Part shown: piece after piece, positions 26,604 to 36,009 of the stretch | Layout: each line of letters begins with the position of its first letter | Position numbering within the stretch: position 1 is the stretch's first letter | Source: Panacagrimonas sp. | GTDB lineage: Bacteria > Pseudomonadota > Gammaproteobacteria > Nevskiales > Nevskiaceae | Reading direction: 5' to 3' | Assembly: GCF_020697055.1 (NCBI RefSeq) | Contig: NZ_JAJFBP010000026.1 | Coordinates: 1 to 64,000 of the forward strand | Length of the DNA stretch: 64,000 bases | The notes under the pieces: generated by a model | Told to the model about the DNA's origin: nothing | What the model saw: the letters and a program-made list of their open reading frames with translations, nothing else | Databases searched by the model: none | Made by a program: the position numbers and the translations under genes

Positions 26604-27781
26604 CGCGTCAGCCGATGCGCTCCACTGGCGGAGGGCGACGCGCTGCCGGCATTGGCGGCGATGATCTGGGCGATGCGCGCGTCGACCTGCGGATCGAACC
26701 CGACCTCGGGGCGCTGCCGGGAAGCGGGTGCCGTTCCGGCGCCGAGCGCGTGCCCGGAGACGTCGTGCACGTCCACCGTCACGTCCATCGACAAGCCGAC
26801 GCGCAGCGGATGCGCTTCGACCTCCTTGGGATCGAGCGCGATGCGCACCGGTACGCGTTGCACGATCTTGATCCAGTTGCCCGACGCGTTCTGCGCCGGC
26901 AACAGCGCGAAGGCCGCGCCGCTGCCGGCGGCGAGCCCTTCGACCCGGCCGTGATACTCCACGTCGCCGCCGTAGGTATCGGCCGTCAGCAGCGCCGGCT
27001 GACCGATGCGCATCGACTGCAGCTGGACCTCCTTGAAGTTGGCGTCCACCCAGACCTCGGACAGCGGCACCACCGCCATCAGCGGCGCGCCGGCCGCCAC
27101 GCGCTGCCCCTGCTGCACGCCGCGCTTGGCGACCACGCCGGCCATCGGCGCGACCAGCCGGGTCCGACGCAGTGCCAGCGAGGCATTGCGCACCGCCGCC
27201 GCCGCCGCGAGCACGTTGGGATGCGTGGCGGCGGTGGTGTCCTCGGTCTGCGCCTGCACCTGGCGCAGCTCCTGTTCGGCTGCGGCGAGCGCCGCGCGCA
27301 GCTGCGTGACCGCGTCGCGTGCGTGCGCCAGCTCCTCGCCCGACACACCGCCCTCGGCCTCGAGCGAGCGCCGCCGCTCGAGATCGCGCTCGGCCTGCGC
27401 CAGCGCCGAGCGGCGCTCGTCGATGCGCGCCTCGATCTGCGAGCCCTGCGCGTACAACGCACGCACGCGGCGCACCGTCCCGGCCAGTTCGGCCTCGGCC
27501 GCCTCCAGGCCGACGCGCGCGTCCGCCGGGTCGAGCTCCACCAGGGCCTGCCCGGCCGCGACCGCCTGCGTGTCGTCGACGTGGACGGCGACCACGGTGC
27601 CCGCGACTTCGCTGGTGATCTGCACCACGTCGGCCGCGACGTACGCATCGTCGGTGCGCTCGAAACCGCGGCCGTGCAGCAGCCACCACGCGCCCCATGC
27701 GAGCGCGCCCACCGTCACGGCGACGGCGAGCGCGATCAGGCCGCGGCTGCGGGCACGGGACGCGGCGGGCGAAGCGGTCAT
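26600..27781 (-). CDS. HlyD/EmrA-type periplasmic adaptor (membrane fusion protein)
   Basis: A 393-aa protein with one N-terminal transmembrane helix (LIALAVAVTVGALAWGAWWL). It has a lipoyl-like half motif (AYVAADVVQITSEVAGTVVA ... VDDTQAVAAGQALVELDP), a long Ala/Arg/Glu-rich coiled coil (about residues 95-200), and the second lipoyl half VAPMAGVVAKRGVQQGQRV followed by a beta-barrel. It links the inner-membrane EmrB-like pump to the outer-membrane channel. ATGA overlaps occur on both sides. Confidence 0.92.
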   Translation of the reverse strand: MTASPAASRARSRGLIALAVAVTVGALAWGAWWLLHGRGFERTDDAYVAADVVQITSEVAGTVVAVHVDDTQAVAAGQALVELDPADARVGLEAAEAELAGTVRRVRALYAQGSQIEARIDERRSALAQAERDLERRRSLEAEGGVSGEELAHARDAVTQLRAALAAAEQELRQVQAQTEDTTAATHPNVLAAAAAVRNASLALRRTRLVAPMAGVVAKRGVQQGQRVAAGAPLMAVVPLSEVWVDANFKEVQLQSMRIGQPALLTADTYGGDVEYHGRVEGLAAGSGAAFALLPAQNASGNWIKIVQRVPVRIALDPKEVEAHPLRVGLSMDVTVDVHDVSGHALGAGTAPASRQRPEVGFDPQVDARIAQIIAANAGSASPSASGAHRLTR

Positions 27782-29211
27782 GGCGATACCTGCGCGACGT
27801 CGGCGCGGATGGTGGAGGGGGCGTCCGGATCGAAGCTGCCGCCGAGCGAGAGCAGCAGCGCAACGCGCGCCTGCGACAGCGCTTCGCGTCGGTCCAACAG
27901 ACTGCGCTGCGCCTGGATCACGCCCGCTTCTGCGTCGAGCACCTGCAGGCGCGTGCCCAGTCCCGCGCGCTGGCGACCCGCGGCGATGCGGCGCACTTCC
28001 TGCGCGTGCTCCAGCGCCAGCTGTTCGTCGACCTGCTCGCGCTGCGCGGCCTGCAGTGCGGTGAGCTGATCAGCGACCTGCTGGACGGCGAACAGCACCG
28101 TTGCGTTGTACTGCGCGACCGCGGCATCGACCGCCGCATTGGCCTCGCGGTACTCGGCCTTCAATCGCCGCGCGTCGAACAGCGGCAGGTGCAGGCGCGG
28201 ACCGATGCCCATCTGCAGCGAATCGCCGACGAACAGCTTGTCGAGCCCGATGGCGCCGAAGCCGGCAAACGCAGAGAGATCCACGTCCGGATAGAACGCG
28301 GCGCGCGCCGCCAGCCGCCTGGCGTCGCTGGCCTCGATGCGCCAGCGCGCGGCGATCACGTCGGGACGCCGCGCGAGCAGGTTCGCGGGAAGCGCGGCCG
28401 GCAGCGGCGGTGCGACGTCGGGATCCAGCGTCGGGCGGACGATCTCGCCATAGGACGCGGCGCCCTGACCGCTCAACGTCGCCAGTGCATGCACCGCGCG
28501 TTCGATCGCCGCCTGCGCCTCGCTCACCTGAACGCGGGCAGATGGCACAGCGCCTTGCGCGCGCCGCAATTCGAGCGTCGTGTCCAGGCCCGCATCGACG
28601 CGCTTTCGCACCAGATCCGCTTCGGCCTCGCGCAACGACAGCGTGCGCTGCGCGAGATCCAGGGCGCGATACGCGTGATCGAGCTGCATGTAGCTGCGCG
28701 ACAGCGCGCCGGCCAGCACCAGGCGCGCGGTCTCCCGGTCCAGCGCCGCGGCGTCCGCGTTCGCGCTGGCCGCCTGCACGATCGAAGCCTGCCGCCCCCA
28801 GAAATCCAGATCCCAAGACAGGTTCACGGCCACTTCGCCGCGCCAGATCCATCTACCGCCATAGGGGGGCGGAATGACGTCGTGCTCGCTCAGTCGCGAT
28901 CGCTGTTCCGTTGCGTCGAGCGAGAAGCCCGGATACAGCGGGCCGCGGGCCGCGCCGATGCGCGCGTCCGCTTCGCGCAGCCGCGCCAGCGCCAGGTCGA
29001 GCAGCGGGTTGCCTTCGATCGCGCGCTCGACGATCCGGTCGAGCTGCGGATCCCGGTATGCGCGCCACCATCCGTCCGCGACCGGAAGCTGTACCTGGCC
29101 GGACAGGCCGAGCGCTTCGACCGCAATCGGCGCCCGGGTCGGCAGTTCGGAAGGCGGCGAGACGCATCCGCCGAGCACCACGCCGAGCAGCACGAGTCCT
29201 GCGCGTCTCAC
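27778..29211 (-). CDS. outer membrane efflux lipoprotein, NodT/OprM (TolC) family
   Basis: A 477-aa outer-membrane factor. The N terminus MRRAGLVLLGVVLGGCVSPP carries a lipobox with Cys16, so it is a lipoprotein. WWRAYRDPQLDRIVERAIEGN is the usual NodT/OprM opening, and two TolC-like repeats of alpha-helical hairpins follow. It forms the exit channel for the EmrA/EmrB-like pump encoded next to it. Start and stop overlap the neighbours by 4 bp. Confidence 0.92.
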   Translation of the reverse strand: MRRAGLVLLGVVLGGCVSPPSELPTRAPIAVEALGLSGQVQLPVADGWWRAYRDPQLDRIVERAIEGNPLLDLALARLREADARIGAARGPLYPGFSLDATEQRSRLSEHDVIPPPYGGRWIWRGEVAVNLSWDLDFWGRQASIVQAASANADAAALDRETARLVLAGALSRSYMQLDHAYRALDLAQRTLSLREAEADLVRKRVDAGLDTTLELRRAQGAVPSARVQVSEAQAAIERAVHALATLSGQGAASYGEIVRPTLDPDVAPPLPAALPANLLARRPDVIAARWRIEASDARRLAARAAFYPDVDLSAFAGFGAIGLDKLFVGDSLQMGIGPRLHLPLFDARRLKAEYREANAAVDAAVAQYNATVLFAVQQVADQLTALQAAQREQVDEQLALEHAQEVRRIAAGRQRAGLGTRLQVLDAEAGVIQAQRSLLDRREALSQARVALLLSLGGSFDPDAPSTIRADVAQVSP

Positions 29212-29684
29212 GAAACGGCCTCTTCGCGCGGAATGGCTTCCACGCCGACGATCAGCTTGTTGAGAAGGCGCGTCAGTTCCTGCACTTCCTCGCGCGAAAA
29301 ATCGGCCAGCGCGAGGTTCAGCCGATCGACCACGACGGGCACCAGCGACTGGACGATCTGACGGCCGCGCGCGGTCAGGTGCAGTTCGACCGAGCGGCGA
29401 TCACGGGTCGAGCGCCGGCGCTCGATGCAGCCGCGTTCCTCGAGCTGGTCGAGCACGCGCGTCAGCGCGCCGCTGTCGTGCCTGAATTCCGCGCAGATGT
29501 CCTTGGCGGTGCGTGCCAGGCCGTCGCGCAGGTACATCAGCACGACCCACTGCATCAGCGTGAAGCCCTGCGCGGCGAACGCCGGCTCGATGCTCTCGAG
29601 CATCGCGCCCTGCGCGCGCTTCACCAGGTAGCCGACGCTGGTGCGGGCCTGGTAGGTCGACGCCTGGTAGTGCTTGCGTGTCAT
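29208..29684 (-). CDS. MarR family regulator of the efflux operon
   Basis: A winged-helix protein of about 158 aa: LMQWVVLMYLRDGLARTAKD, the recognition helix region HDSGALTRVLDQLEERG, and the wing RRRSTRDRRSVELHLTARG. It is the first gene of the efflux operon, coupled by ATGA to the outer-membrane gene, as is common for self-regulated EmrR-type systems. ATG at 29684 is chosen; an in-frame ATG at 29723 adds a low-complexity Ala/Ser tail. A ligand-released repressor acting on its own promoter is the usual arrangement (inference). Confidence 0.88.
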   Translation of the reverse strand: MTRKHYQASTYQARTSVGYLVKRAQGAMLESIEPAFAAQGFTLMQWVVLMYLRDGLARTAKDICAEFRHDSGALTRVLDQLEERGCIERRRSTRDRRSVELHLTARGRQIVQSLVPVVVDRLNLALADFSREEVQELTRLLNKLIVGVEAIPREEAVS

Positions 29685-29783
29685 GGCTGCTTCGGCATTA
29701 GCTGCCGAGGCAGACGATAGCATGCGAGCGGTGGGCCGCTTCCTAGGGCGTTCACCCTATCCAGGACGGCACAGAACCGGTCG

Positions 29784-29795
29784 TATGGTACCATA
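29784..29795. promoter_or_regulatory. TATGGTACCATA palindromic operator, site 4
   Basis: A perfect 12-bp palindrome lies in the divergent region between the MarR/efflux operon and the MDR gene starting at 29827, 31 bp upstream of the ATG. It shares TGGTACC with sites 1, 2 and 5 but has no central spacer base. Confidence 0.6.
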
Positions 29796-29826
29796 TCGTT
29801 CCGCCGAACCCGGACGTTTCCACTCC

Positions 29827-30867
29827 ATGCAGAACCGCCAGATCCTGCTCAAATCGCGCCCCGTCGGCATTCCGCAGCCGGAGCATTTCGAACTGAAATC
29901 GGCGTCCGTCCCGGAGCCCAAGGACGGCGAGTTCCTGGTAGAGAACCACGTGCTCTCGGTCGATCCGGCGCAGCGCGGCTACGTCAACGACGAGAACAAC
30001 TACGCACCGCCGGTGCCGATCGGCGCGGTGATGCGCGCGATGGCGGTGGGCAAGGTCGTCGCCTCGAAGTGCGCGGACGTGCGCGTCGGCGAGTTCCTGT
30101 ACGGCTGGTTCGGCTGGCAGGACTACTGCGTGGGCACGCGCGCCTCGATCCTCCGGCGCGTCGATCCGGCGCAGGCGCCACTCACCACCGCGGCGGGCGT
30201 GCTCGGTATCAACGGACTGACGGCCTATCTCGCACTGCACGACATCGGCCGGCCGAAGGCCGGCGAAACGGTGCTGGTCACGGCCGCGGCAGGTGCCGTG
30301 GGCAGCATCGTCGGCCAGCTCGCGCGAAAGGCCGGCGCCCGTCCGATCGCGGTCGTCGGCTCGGACGACAAGGGCCGGCAATGCTGCGACGAATACGGCT
30401 ACGCAGGATTCATCAACTATCGACAGCCGCTGGAGCCGGCGCTGCGGACGCTATGCCCCAAGGGCGTCGACGTCTTCTTCGACAACACCGGCGGCGAGAT
30501 CGCCGACATCGTCATCCGCCAGATGGCGCTGTTCGGCCGCGTGATCCAGTGCGGCACGATGTCGATCGCCTCGTGGGTTCCGCCGCCGACCGGACCGCGC
30601 AACGATCGCGAGATCCTGACGCGTCGACTGCGCATCGAAGGCTTCGTGATCTTCGACCACCTCGCGCGCTACGACGAGACCGCCGCCGCCCTCGCCACGA
30701 TGCTGAAGGACGGCTCGCTGCGACACGCCGAGGACGTGCGCACCGACATCGCGCAGGCGCCGCAGGCGCTGGTCGACGTCTACTCGGGACGCAACAACGG
30801 AAAGATGGTGATCCGGCTGCGTTGGGCGGCCGTTGACGACCGCTGGAGTCAGCTGCAACGCGCATAG
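29827..30867 (+). CDS. MDR family NADP-dependent oxidoreductase (prostaglandin-reductase / CurA-like)
   Basis: A 346-aa zinc-free medium-chain reductase of the leukotriene B4 12-hydroxydehydrogenase type. Typical are NRQILLKSRPVG, VLSVDPAQRGY, the cofactor motif TAAAGAVGSIVGQLARKAG, VDVFFDNTGGEIADIV and GRNNGKMVIRL. These enzymes reduce alpha,beta-unsaturated ketones or aldehydes with NADPH. ATG at 29827 is used because the operator palindrome lies just upstream. A paralogue lies at 53648. It may reduce enones formed during terpenoid or alicyclic degradation. Confidence 0.9.
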   Translation: MQNRQILLKSRPVGIPQPEHFELKSASVPEPKDGEFLVENHVLSVDPAQRGYVNDENNYAPPVPIGAVMRAMAVGKVVASKCADVRVGEFLYGWFGWQDYCVGTRASILRRVDPAQAPLTTAAGVLGINGLTAYLALHDIGRPKAGETVLVTAAAGAVGSIVGQLARKAGARPIAVVGSDDKGRQCCDEYGYAGFINYRQPLEPALRTLCPKGVDVFFDNTGGEIADIVIRQMALFGRVIQCGTMSIASWVPPPTGPRNDREILTRRLRIEGFVIFDHLARYDETAAALATMLKDGSLRHAEDVRTDIAQAPQALVDVYSGRNNGKMVIRLRWAAVDDRWSQLQRA

Positions 30868-30995
30868 ACGCCGCACCGGGGTTTGAAGACGCGCGTCGGA
30901 CCGCTTCATGCCGTCCCCGGCGTCCACGCGTCATGAATCGCATCTCGACCATTCCCTCGCCCCATACGAAGCCAAAATCCAGAGAACCGTCCCAA

Positions 30996-31757
30996 ATGAA
31001 AGTCCTCATCGTCTACGCGCACTCGCAACCCACATCCTTCAATTCCGCGCTGCTGCGCACCGCGGTCGACACGCTGACAGCCCAGGGCCATGAAGTGCGT
31101 GTTTCCGACCTTTACGCGATGAATTTCAACCCCGTCGCGTCGGCCGCCGACTTCAAGGAACGCCGCTTCGAAGGGCACCTGCAATACGACCGCGAACAGA
31201 AACACGCCGTTGCCCAGCACAGTTTCAGCGATGACATCGAGGCCGAAATCGCCAAGGTCATCTGGTGCGACCTGTTGATCCTGCAGTTTCCGCTCTGGTG
31301 GTATTCGGTGCCGGCCATCATGAAAGGCTGGTTCGATCGCGTTTTCGTCAACGGCCTGATGTATGGCCAACTGGGCCGCTTCGACAAGGGCGGAATGAAA
31401 GGGCGTCGCGCGATGATCTCGACCACCACCGGATGCTTCCCCGGCATGGTCGCCGAGGGCGGCGTGATGGGCCACCTCGATGCGATGCTGTGGCACATCC
31501 AGTACGGGACGCTCGCCTACGTTGGGTTCGACGTGCTCGAGCCCTTCGTGACGTGGTCGGTCCGTTACGAGGACGACGGCGCCCGCGCTCTCTACCTGCA
31601 AAAGCTGGCCGAGCGCTTGCAACGGCTGGACGAAGTGCCGCTCAAACCGATGCATCCGCTGAGCGACTTCGGCAGCGACTGGAAGCTCAAGGCCGACATC
31701 GCTCCCCGCACGATCGGGCATCAGAAGTTCGTCGGCGCTTCGGTCGAGCCGGGCTGA
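30996..31757 (+). CDS. flavodoxin-fold NAD(P)H:quinone oxidoreductase (DT-diaphorase-like)
   Basis: A 253-aa protein. VLIVYAHSQPTSFNSALL is the FMN/FAD phosphate loop of the NQO1/MdaB/KefF group. ILQFPLWWYSVPAIMKGWFD is the conserved active-site strand, and GRRAMISTTTGCFPGM the next flavin contact. It carries out two-electron reduction of quinones or related electrophiles in the cytosol. ATG at 30996 starts directly at the fold; an in-frame ATG at 30933 would add a non-conserved leader. It follows the MDR reductase by about 130 bp on the same strand. Confidence 0.9.
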   Translation: MKVLIVYAHSQPTSFNSALLRTAVDTLTAQGHEVRVSDLYAMNFNPVASAADFKERRFEGHLQYDREQKHAVAQHSFSDDIEAEIAKVIWCDLLILQFPLWWYSVPAIMKGWFDRVFVNGLMYGQLGRFDKGGMKGRRAMISTTTGCFPGMVAEGGVMGHLDAMLWHIQYGTLAYVGFDVLEPFVTWSVRYEDDGARALYLQKLAERLQRLDEVPLKPMHPLSDFGSDWKLKADIAPRTIGHQKFVGASVEPG

Positions 31758-32146
31758 AAACGGCACGCGGGTTCGACGCCCCGCGGCGCATCGCCGCGAT
31801 CCAAGCCGCGCCCAATCCGGGAAAACCGGGCTACTGGCCGTCTTGTACTGACGTCGTCACGCGATAACGCGCCCGCTTGTTGATGCCAGCCGGATCGAAG
31901 ATCAGAAATTCACCCTGACTGTCGCGCAGGTTGCCGCGCGGTCCGGTCCACTGCCGCTGTACCCCGCCCCGTGCGCAGGGTTGCTGCCGAGACCGTTCGG
32001 GACGATCCGTTTACGACACGCCATCTTTGGAACCCCGCAGGTCGTTGACCATCTCCGGAAGCGACCCCTACGGATTGGCTGCAGGCGTAGGGTGCCGGCT
32101 CATGACGAAGCTGCAATCATTCCGGCCGTTTCAGGGAGCGACGTGC
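31758..32146. other. 389-bp gap without a convincing gene; possible relic on the minus strand
   Basis: Nothing certain is encoded here. On the minus strand, from a stop at about 32010 to one at about 31830, a frame reads a peptide with the ordinary-looking end GEFLIFDPAGINKRARYRV. It has no plausible start or neighbour, so it could be the C-terminal remnant of a lost gene. The forward-strand promoter of the lipoprotein esterase should lie in the last 100 bp. Confidence 0.35.
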
Positions 32147-34258
32147 ATGCATTCGAAAGCGGTGGTGAAGGGCCTCCTCTTCGTCGCGAGCGCCTGGCTC
32201 ACCGGTTGCGGCAACAGTCCGGATGTCAGCATGGAGGTGAGCGGCCCGGCGCCGGTCGCGGCCTGTCCGCGCGCGTCCTGGATCGCGGGCAGCAGCGAGC
32301 TTTGCGACGGCCAGCTGGTCTATCGCGACTACGTGTACGACGACTATGGCGCCGACGCCGGCATCGTGTCGCCCGATCCGGTCGTGCTGAACGTGACCAC
32401 CCGCCTCGGACAATTCGACTTTCCGACCGCGACGACGCCGGGCCTGCTCTCGCCGACCGCGGGCGACCGGCGTTACCCCGCCGGGCGCGAGAACACGGCG
32501 GATCTGGTCGTGCTGATCCTCGCCATCGACGGCGACGAGCTGGTCGTGGATTTCGAACTCAACACGATGTTCGATGCGGACGACGCGCTCGCAGCCATCG
32601 CGATCGACACCGACAACGACTCCGCCACGGGCGGCGGCCCCTGGACACCCCTGAAAACGAGCAGCACCGGCTGGGACGTGTTGAAGGTGTTCGGTAGCGG
32701 AAATCCCGCCACGAATCACATCACCGGCCGACTTCCGCTACCTCCCGGAGACACGTGGCGCGTGCAGGCGGCGCTGGCGCAAGCCGACGGCACCGTGATG
32801 AACGTCGCGTATCGCGGCGTCGACGAAGAGTCCAAGGCCGACGGCCTGCAGCAACAATTCCTTCCCGGCGCCGGCAACTTCTGGGAAGACCGGCAAGCTG
32901 CCGCGCTCGGAGCGGGCGACATCTCCGCCTTCGGCGAAACGATCAGCGTCGCCGACCTGCGCTCCGGTACGACGCGCGCGGCGGCACCGCCCACCGGATT
33001 CCACCAGCGCGTCTACACCTCGGCCTACACGCTCGGCGAGGGCGTGGTGCTCCGCGGCGTTCCCGGCCGGCATGGCGACACGCGCCTGCCCTGCGAGCAG
33101 TACTTTCACTACCTCGGTCGATACCAGCCTTATGGCATCTACGTGCCGACCAGACCGGGACCGCACGGCGTGCAGCTGGTGATGCACGGATGCGAGGCCA
33201 ACCACTCGAGCCAGGTCAACCAATCGAACATGCAGCAGCAGTTCGGCGAAGACCTCAATCGCATCCTCGTCTCGCCGTTGGCACGCGGACCTTACGGGTT
33301 CTACTCCAACATCGCCGAGCGCGACGTGCTCGATGCGCTCGCCGACGTCGAGGCGACCTACGACACCGACCCGGAGCGCGTCTTCTCCGGCGGCTACTCG
33401 ATGGGGGGCTACGGTGCCTTTCGCTTGGCGGCGCTGTATCCAGATCGCTTCGCCGGCGTGGTGAGCTGGGTGGGGTTCAGCGGCGACCTCGCCAACACGC
33501 CGCTGCCGGGCAATCCGCTGCCGGACATCTTCGCGACGCTCGGCGCCGCTTCGCCCATCCCGAATTTCACCAACGGGACGAGCATTGGCGCAGCCGAGAA
33601 CGTCATCGACTTCCTCGGCAACCTGCGCCACGTGCCGAGCGAGAACATCTACGCCGCGCAGGACGAGCTGGTCCATCTCACGACCCAGCTGGCGCTCGCG
33701 CAGCGCTTCGATGCCGTGGGCGTACCGTATCGCTTCGCCATCCACACGCCCGCCGAGCACCTCACCTTCATGATCCTCGACCAGTGGCAGAAGGAGGCTG
33801 ACGGCACGCGCAACCTGACGCGGGTGCACGACCCGCTGCGTGTCACCTATCGCACCGACCTGGCTTTCGACTATCCCGAGTACGGCCTGCGCCACGATCG
33901 CGCGTACTGGGTGTCGGGAATCACCGCGCGCGCGACGGGCTACAGCGACGTGGACCTGTATGCGCCGGGCTGCGGCGGCAGCCAGTGGACCTTCCTGACG
34001 GGGACGGACGTCGGCGTCGCACCTGTTCCGTGGGTCGGCACGCATCGCGTCATCAGTGGCAGCGCGCTCGTCGCGTCGGCGAGCGTGCTCGAGGGCACGC
34101 TGCGCAATGTCGCGAGCGTGACGGTCGACGCCGACGCAACCTGCTTCTCCGGAAAGGCAGTGCACTACACGATCGACAGCGACGGGCCCGTCACGCTTCG
34201 GCTGAGCGATGGACGCAGTCGGGACCTGCCGGGTGGCTCGAGCACGGGCGATCTTTGA
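32147..34258 (+). CDS. large lipoprotein with C-terminal esterase/depolymerase-like alpha/beta hydrolase domain
   Basis: A 703-aa protein. The start at 32147 has GGAG upstream and gives a lipoprotein signal (FVASAWLTGC, Cys about 22). Residues about 60-270 form a beta-rich region with an Asp-rich stretch AIAIDTDNDSATGGG that looks calcium- or carbohydrate-module-like. Residues about 330-570 carry an esterase core: VMHGCEAN (oxyanion), FSGGYSMGGYGAF (nucleophile Ser, GxSxGG), and a His in HTPAEHLTF. A last beta-rich domain follows. It is probably anchored to the outer membrane or exported, hydrolysing a polymer or ester outside the cell. The precise substrate is unknown. Confidence 0.8.
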   Translation: MHSKAVVKGLLFVASAWLTGCGNSPDVSMEVSGPAPVAACPRASWIAGSSELCDGQLVYRDYVYDDYGADAGIVSPDPVVLNVTTRLGQFDFPTATTPGLLSPTAGDRRYPAGRENTADLVVLILAIDGDELVVDFELNTMFDADDALAAIAIDTDNDSATGGGPWTPLKTSSTGWDVLKVFGSGNPATNHITGRLPLPPGDTWRVQAALAQADGTVMNVAYRGVDEESKADGLQQQFLPGAGNFWEDRQAAALGAGDISAFGETISVADLRSGTTRAAAPPTGFHQRVYTSAYTLGEGVVLRGVPGRHGDTRLPCEQYFHYLGRYQPYGIYVPTRPGPHGVQLVMHGCEANHSSQVNQSNMQQQFGEDLNRILVSPLARGPYGFYSNIAERDVLDALADVEATYDTDPERVFSGGYSMGGYGAFRLAALYPDRFAGVVSWVGFSGDLANTPLPGNPLPDIFATLGAASPIPNFTNGTSIGAAENVIDFLGNLRHVPSENIYAAQDELVHLTTQLALAQRFDAVGVPYRFAIHTPAEHLTFMILDQWQKEADGTRNLTRVHDPLRVTYRTDLAFDYPEYGLRHDRAYWVSGITARATGYSDVDLYAPGCGGSQWTFLTGTDVGVAPVPWVGTHRVISGSALVASASVLEGTLRNVASVTVDADATCFSGKAVHYTIDSDGPVTLRLSDGRSRDLPGGSSTGDL

Positions 34259-34336
34259 AGCGGGGCATCTCGCACCCGGCGGGCATGTTTCGTCCGCAGC
34301 AGTCGCCACTGAACCCGCGCCAGGAGCACACGCTGC

Positions 34337-35833
34337 CTAGTGCGTGCCGCCGCCATCGGCCACGCGCGGCCGCAGATGGCTGCGCGCATATCGGATGTTG
34401 TAGGCGCGCAGCTTCCGGATGACCGTCGTGCGATGCACGCTGAGTTCCCTTGCCATCGCGTGGACGTCGCCCTTGTGGGTGTCGCAGAGACGCCGGAAAT
34501 AGGTCTCCTCCTCGCTCGCCGGTTGCGCACGCACATCGGCGTCGCCAGCGCTGGAGGCGGTGCCGCGCCCCGTGAGCTCGGACTTCAAATTCTCCGGCAG
34601 TGCATTCCACGACACGATCGCGTGGCGTCCGTCGGCTTCCGCGGCCGCCTGCCAGACCAGGCTGCGCAATTGGCGGATGTTGCCCGGAAGCGCGTGGTTG
34701 GCCAGCGCGTCGAGGATCTCGCGCGACAGCTCTATGGCCGTGTGGTTCTGCTCGTTGTAGTCCTTCAACGCGTGCTGGATCAGCGCGGGAACGTCGGCCG
34801 CGCGCTCCGACATCGGCGGGATCTGCAGGCGCAGCGTCGAGAGCCGGTAGTACAGATCGGGTCGCAGCATCTGGCGCAGCTCGCGATCCTTGCGATGCGT
34901 GGCGGCGATGATCCGCACGTCCACCCGCACCGGCGCCGATCCGCCCACGCGGCGCACCTGCTTGTCCTCGACCACCGTCAGCAGCTTGGCCTGCACCGAC
35001 AGCGGCATCTCCGCGATCTCGTCCAGGAAGATCGTGCCGCCCGAAGCGAACTCGATGAGCCCCTTGCGACCGCCGCGCGTCGCGCCGGTGAACGCACCGT
35101 CGGTATGACCGAACAACTCGGCCTCGACCAGCGCCTCGGGCAGGCTCGCGCAGTTCAGGCTCTGGAATGGTTTGGCCGCGCGCGGTCCGACGCTATGGAT
35201 GTAGCGCGCGAGCAGCGACTTGCCGGTGCCGCTGTCACCGGTGATCAGCAGGTTGCTCTCCAGCCGCGAGAACTTGAGCGCACGCACGCACAGCTCGCGC
35301 ATCGCGGTGCTCACCGCCACGAACTTGGGTCCTAGCAGCTGCGCATTGAGCGAGCGCAGCTGCTCGTCGTACAGCGAGGTCAGCTCCTCGAGTTCGGCGA
35401 TGCGTTTCTTCGACTCCACGATGTCCGTGGCTTCGAGCACCGTGTAGATGCCGTACAGGAACTTGCCCTGCTTGTCGCGGATGTGGGTGCAGCTGTACGC
35501 CATCTTCTTGCCGTTTTCGAAATGCATGTAGCCCGGCTCGGAGAAGTCCTCGGCATGGCGAAACTTGCGTCGGATCTCGTCCAGCGACATGCCGACCGTG
35601 CTGGGCGACAGGCATTCGCGCACACCGATGGTGGCGAGCTCGCCGATGTTGAGACCGATCATCTCCTCCGGCTTGCGGCCCCAGACCTCGAAGCCCTTCT
35701 TGTTGCAATAAACCAGCGTGCCGTTGTGGTCGTAGACGAAGATGCCGTCGTCGACGGCGTCGAGGATCAGCTCCATCCCGCGATCGAGATCGAAGGTGAC
35801 GTCGCAGCTCGACACGGTCACGTTCTTGGCCAT
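34337..35833 (-). CDS. sigma-54-dependent activator with PAS sensor
   Basis: A 498-aa enhancer-binding protein. A PAS domain spans about residues 20-140 ([31 protein letters not shown]). The AAA+ domain has Walker [17 protein letters not shown], the sigma-54 contact loop GAFTGA in [15 protein letters not shown], and Walker [15 protein letters not shown] Fis-type HTH is at the C terminus ([20 protein letters not shown]). There is no receiver-type Asp domain, so it senses a ligand or redox cue through PAS. It lies downstream of the diiron monooxygenase operon and has its own sigma-54 promoter and inverted repeat, matching those before the operon. It is the likely operon activator. Confidence 0.93.
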   Translation of the reverse strand: MAKNVTVSSCDVTFDLDRGMELILDAVDDGIFVYDHNGTLVYCNKKGFEVWGRKPEEMIGLNIGELATIGVRECLSPSTVGMSLDEIRRKFRHAEDFSEPGYMHFENGKKMAYSCTHIRDKQGKFLYGIYTVLEATDIVESKKRIAELEELTSLYDEQLRSLNAQLLGPKFVAVSTAMRELCVRALKFSRLESNLLITGDSGTGKSLLARYIHSVGPRAAKPFQSLNCASLPEALVEAELFGHTDGAFTGATRGGRKGLIEFASGGTIFLDEIAEMPLSVQAKLLTVVEDKQVRRVGGSAPVRVDVRIIAATHRKDRELRQMLRPDLYYRLSTLRLQIPPMSERAADVPALIQHALKDYNEQNHTAIELSREILDALANHALPGNIRQLRSLVWQAAAEADGRHAIVSWNALPENLKSELTGRGTASSAGDADVRAQPASEEETYFRRLCDTHKGDVHAMARELSVHRTTVIRKLRAYNIRYARSHLRPRVADGGGTH

Positions 35834-35904
35834 GGGTCAGCTCCGGTTCCCGAAGCACGCGGCCTCGGCGCGGGGGCGTTTGTGCAGGGTCACGAACACC
35901 CGTT

Positions 35905-35919
35905 GCAAGGGCCTCGCCA
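35905..35919 (-). promoter_or_regulatory. sigma-54 (-24/-12) promoter of the activator gene
   Basis: Reading on the minus strand, TGGCGAGGCCCTTGC fits TGGCAcG-N4-TTGC with the GG and GC pairs at the correct 10-bp spacing. It lies about 72 bp upstream of the activator ATG and about 60 bp from the inverted repeat at 35979. This suggests autoregulation through sigma-54. Confidence 0.65.
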
Positions 35920-35978
35920 TCGGGACAACCGCGCTACATCAAAGAGTTGAAGGATGAACCCATGACAGGCTGTGCGGA

Positions 35979-35998
35979 TTGTGCGCACAGATGCACAG
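35979..35998. promoter_or_regulatory. inverted-repeat enhancer (UAS) upstream of the activator gene
   Basis: TTGTGCGCACAGATGCACAG matches the perfect palindrome at 40801 in 17 of 20 positions, including the first 12. Its right arm is degenerate. It lies about 60 bp upstream of a -24/-12 element, as expected for an enhancer-binding protein site. Confidence 0.6.
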
Positions 35999-36009
35999 AC
36001 AGTTCACGC

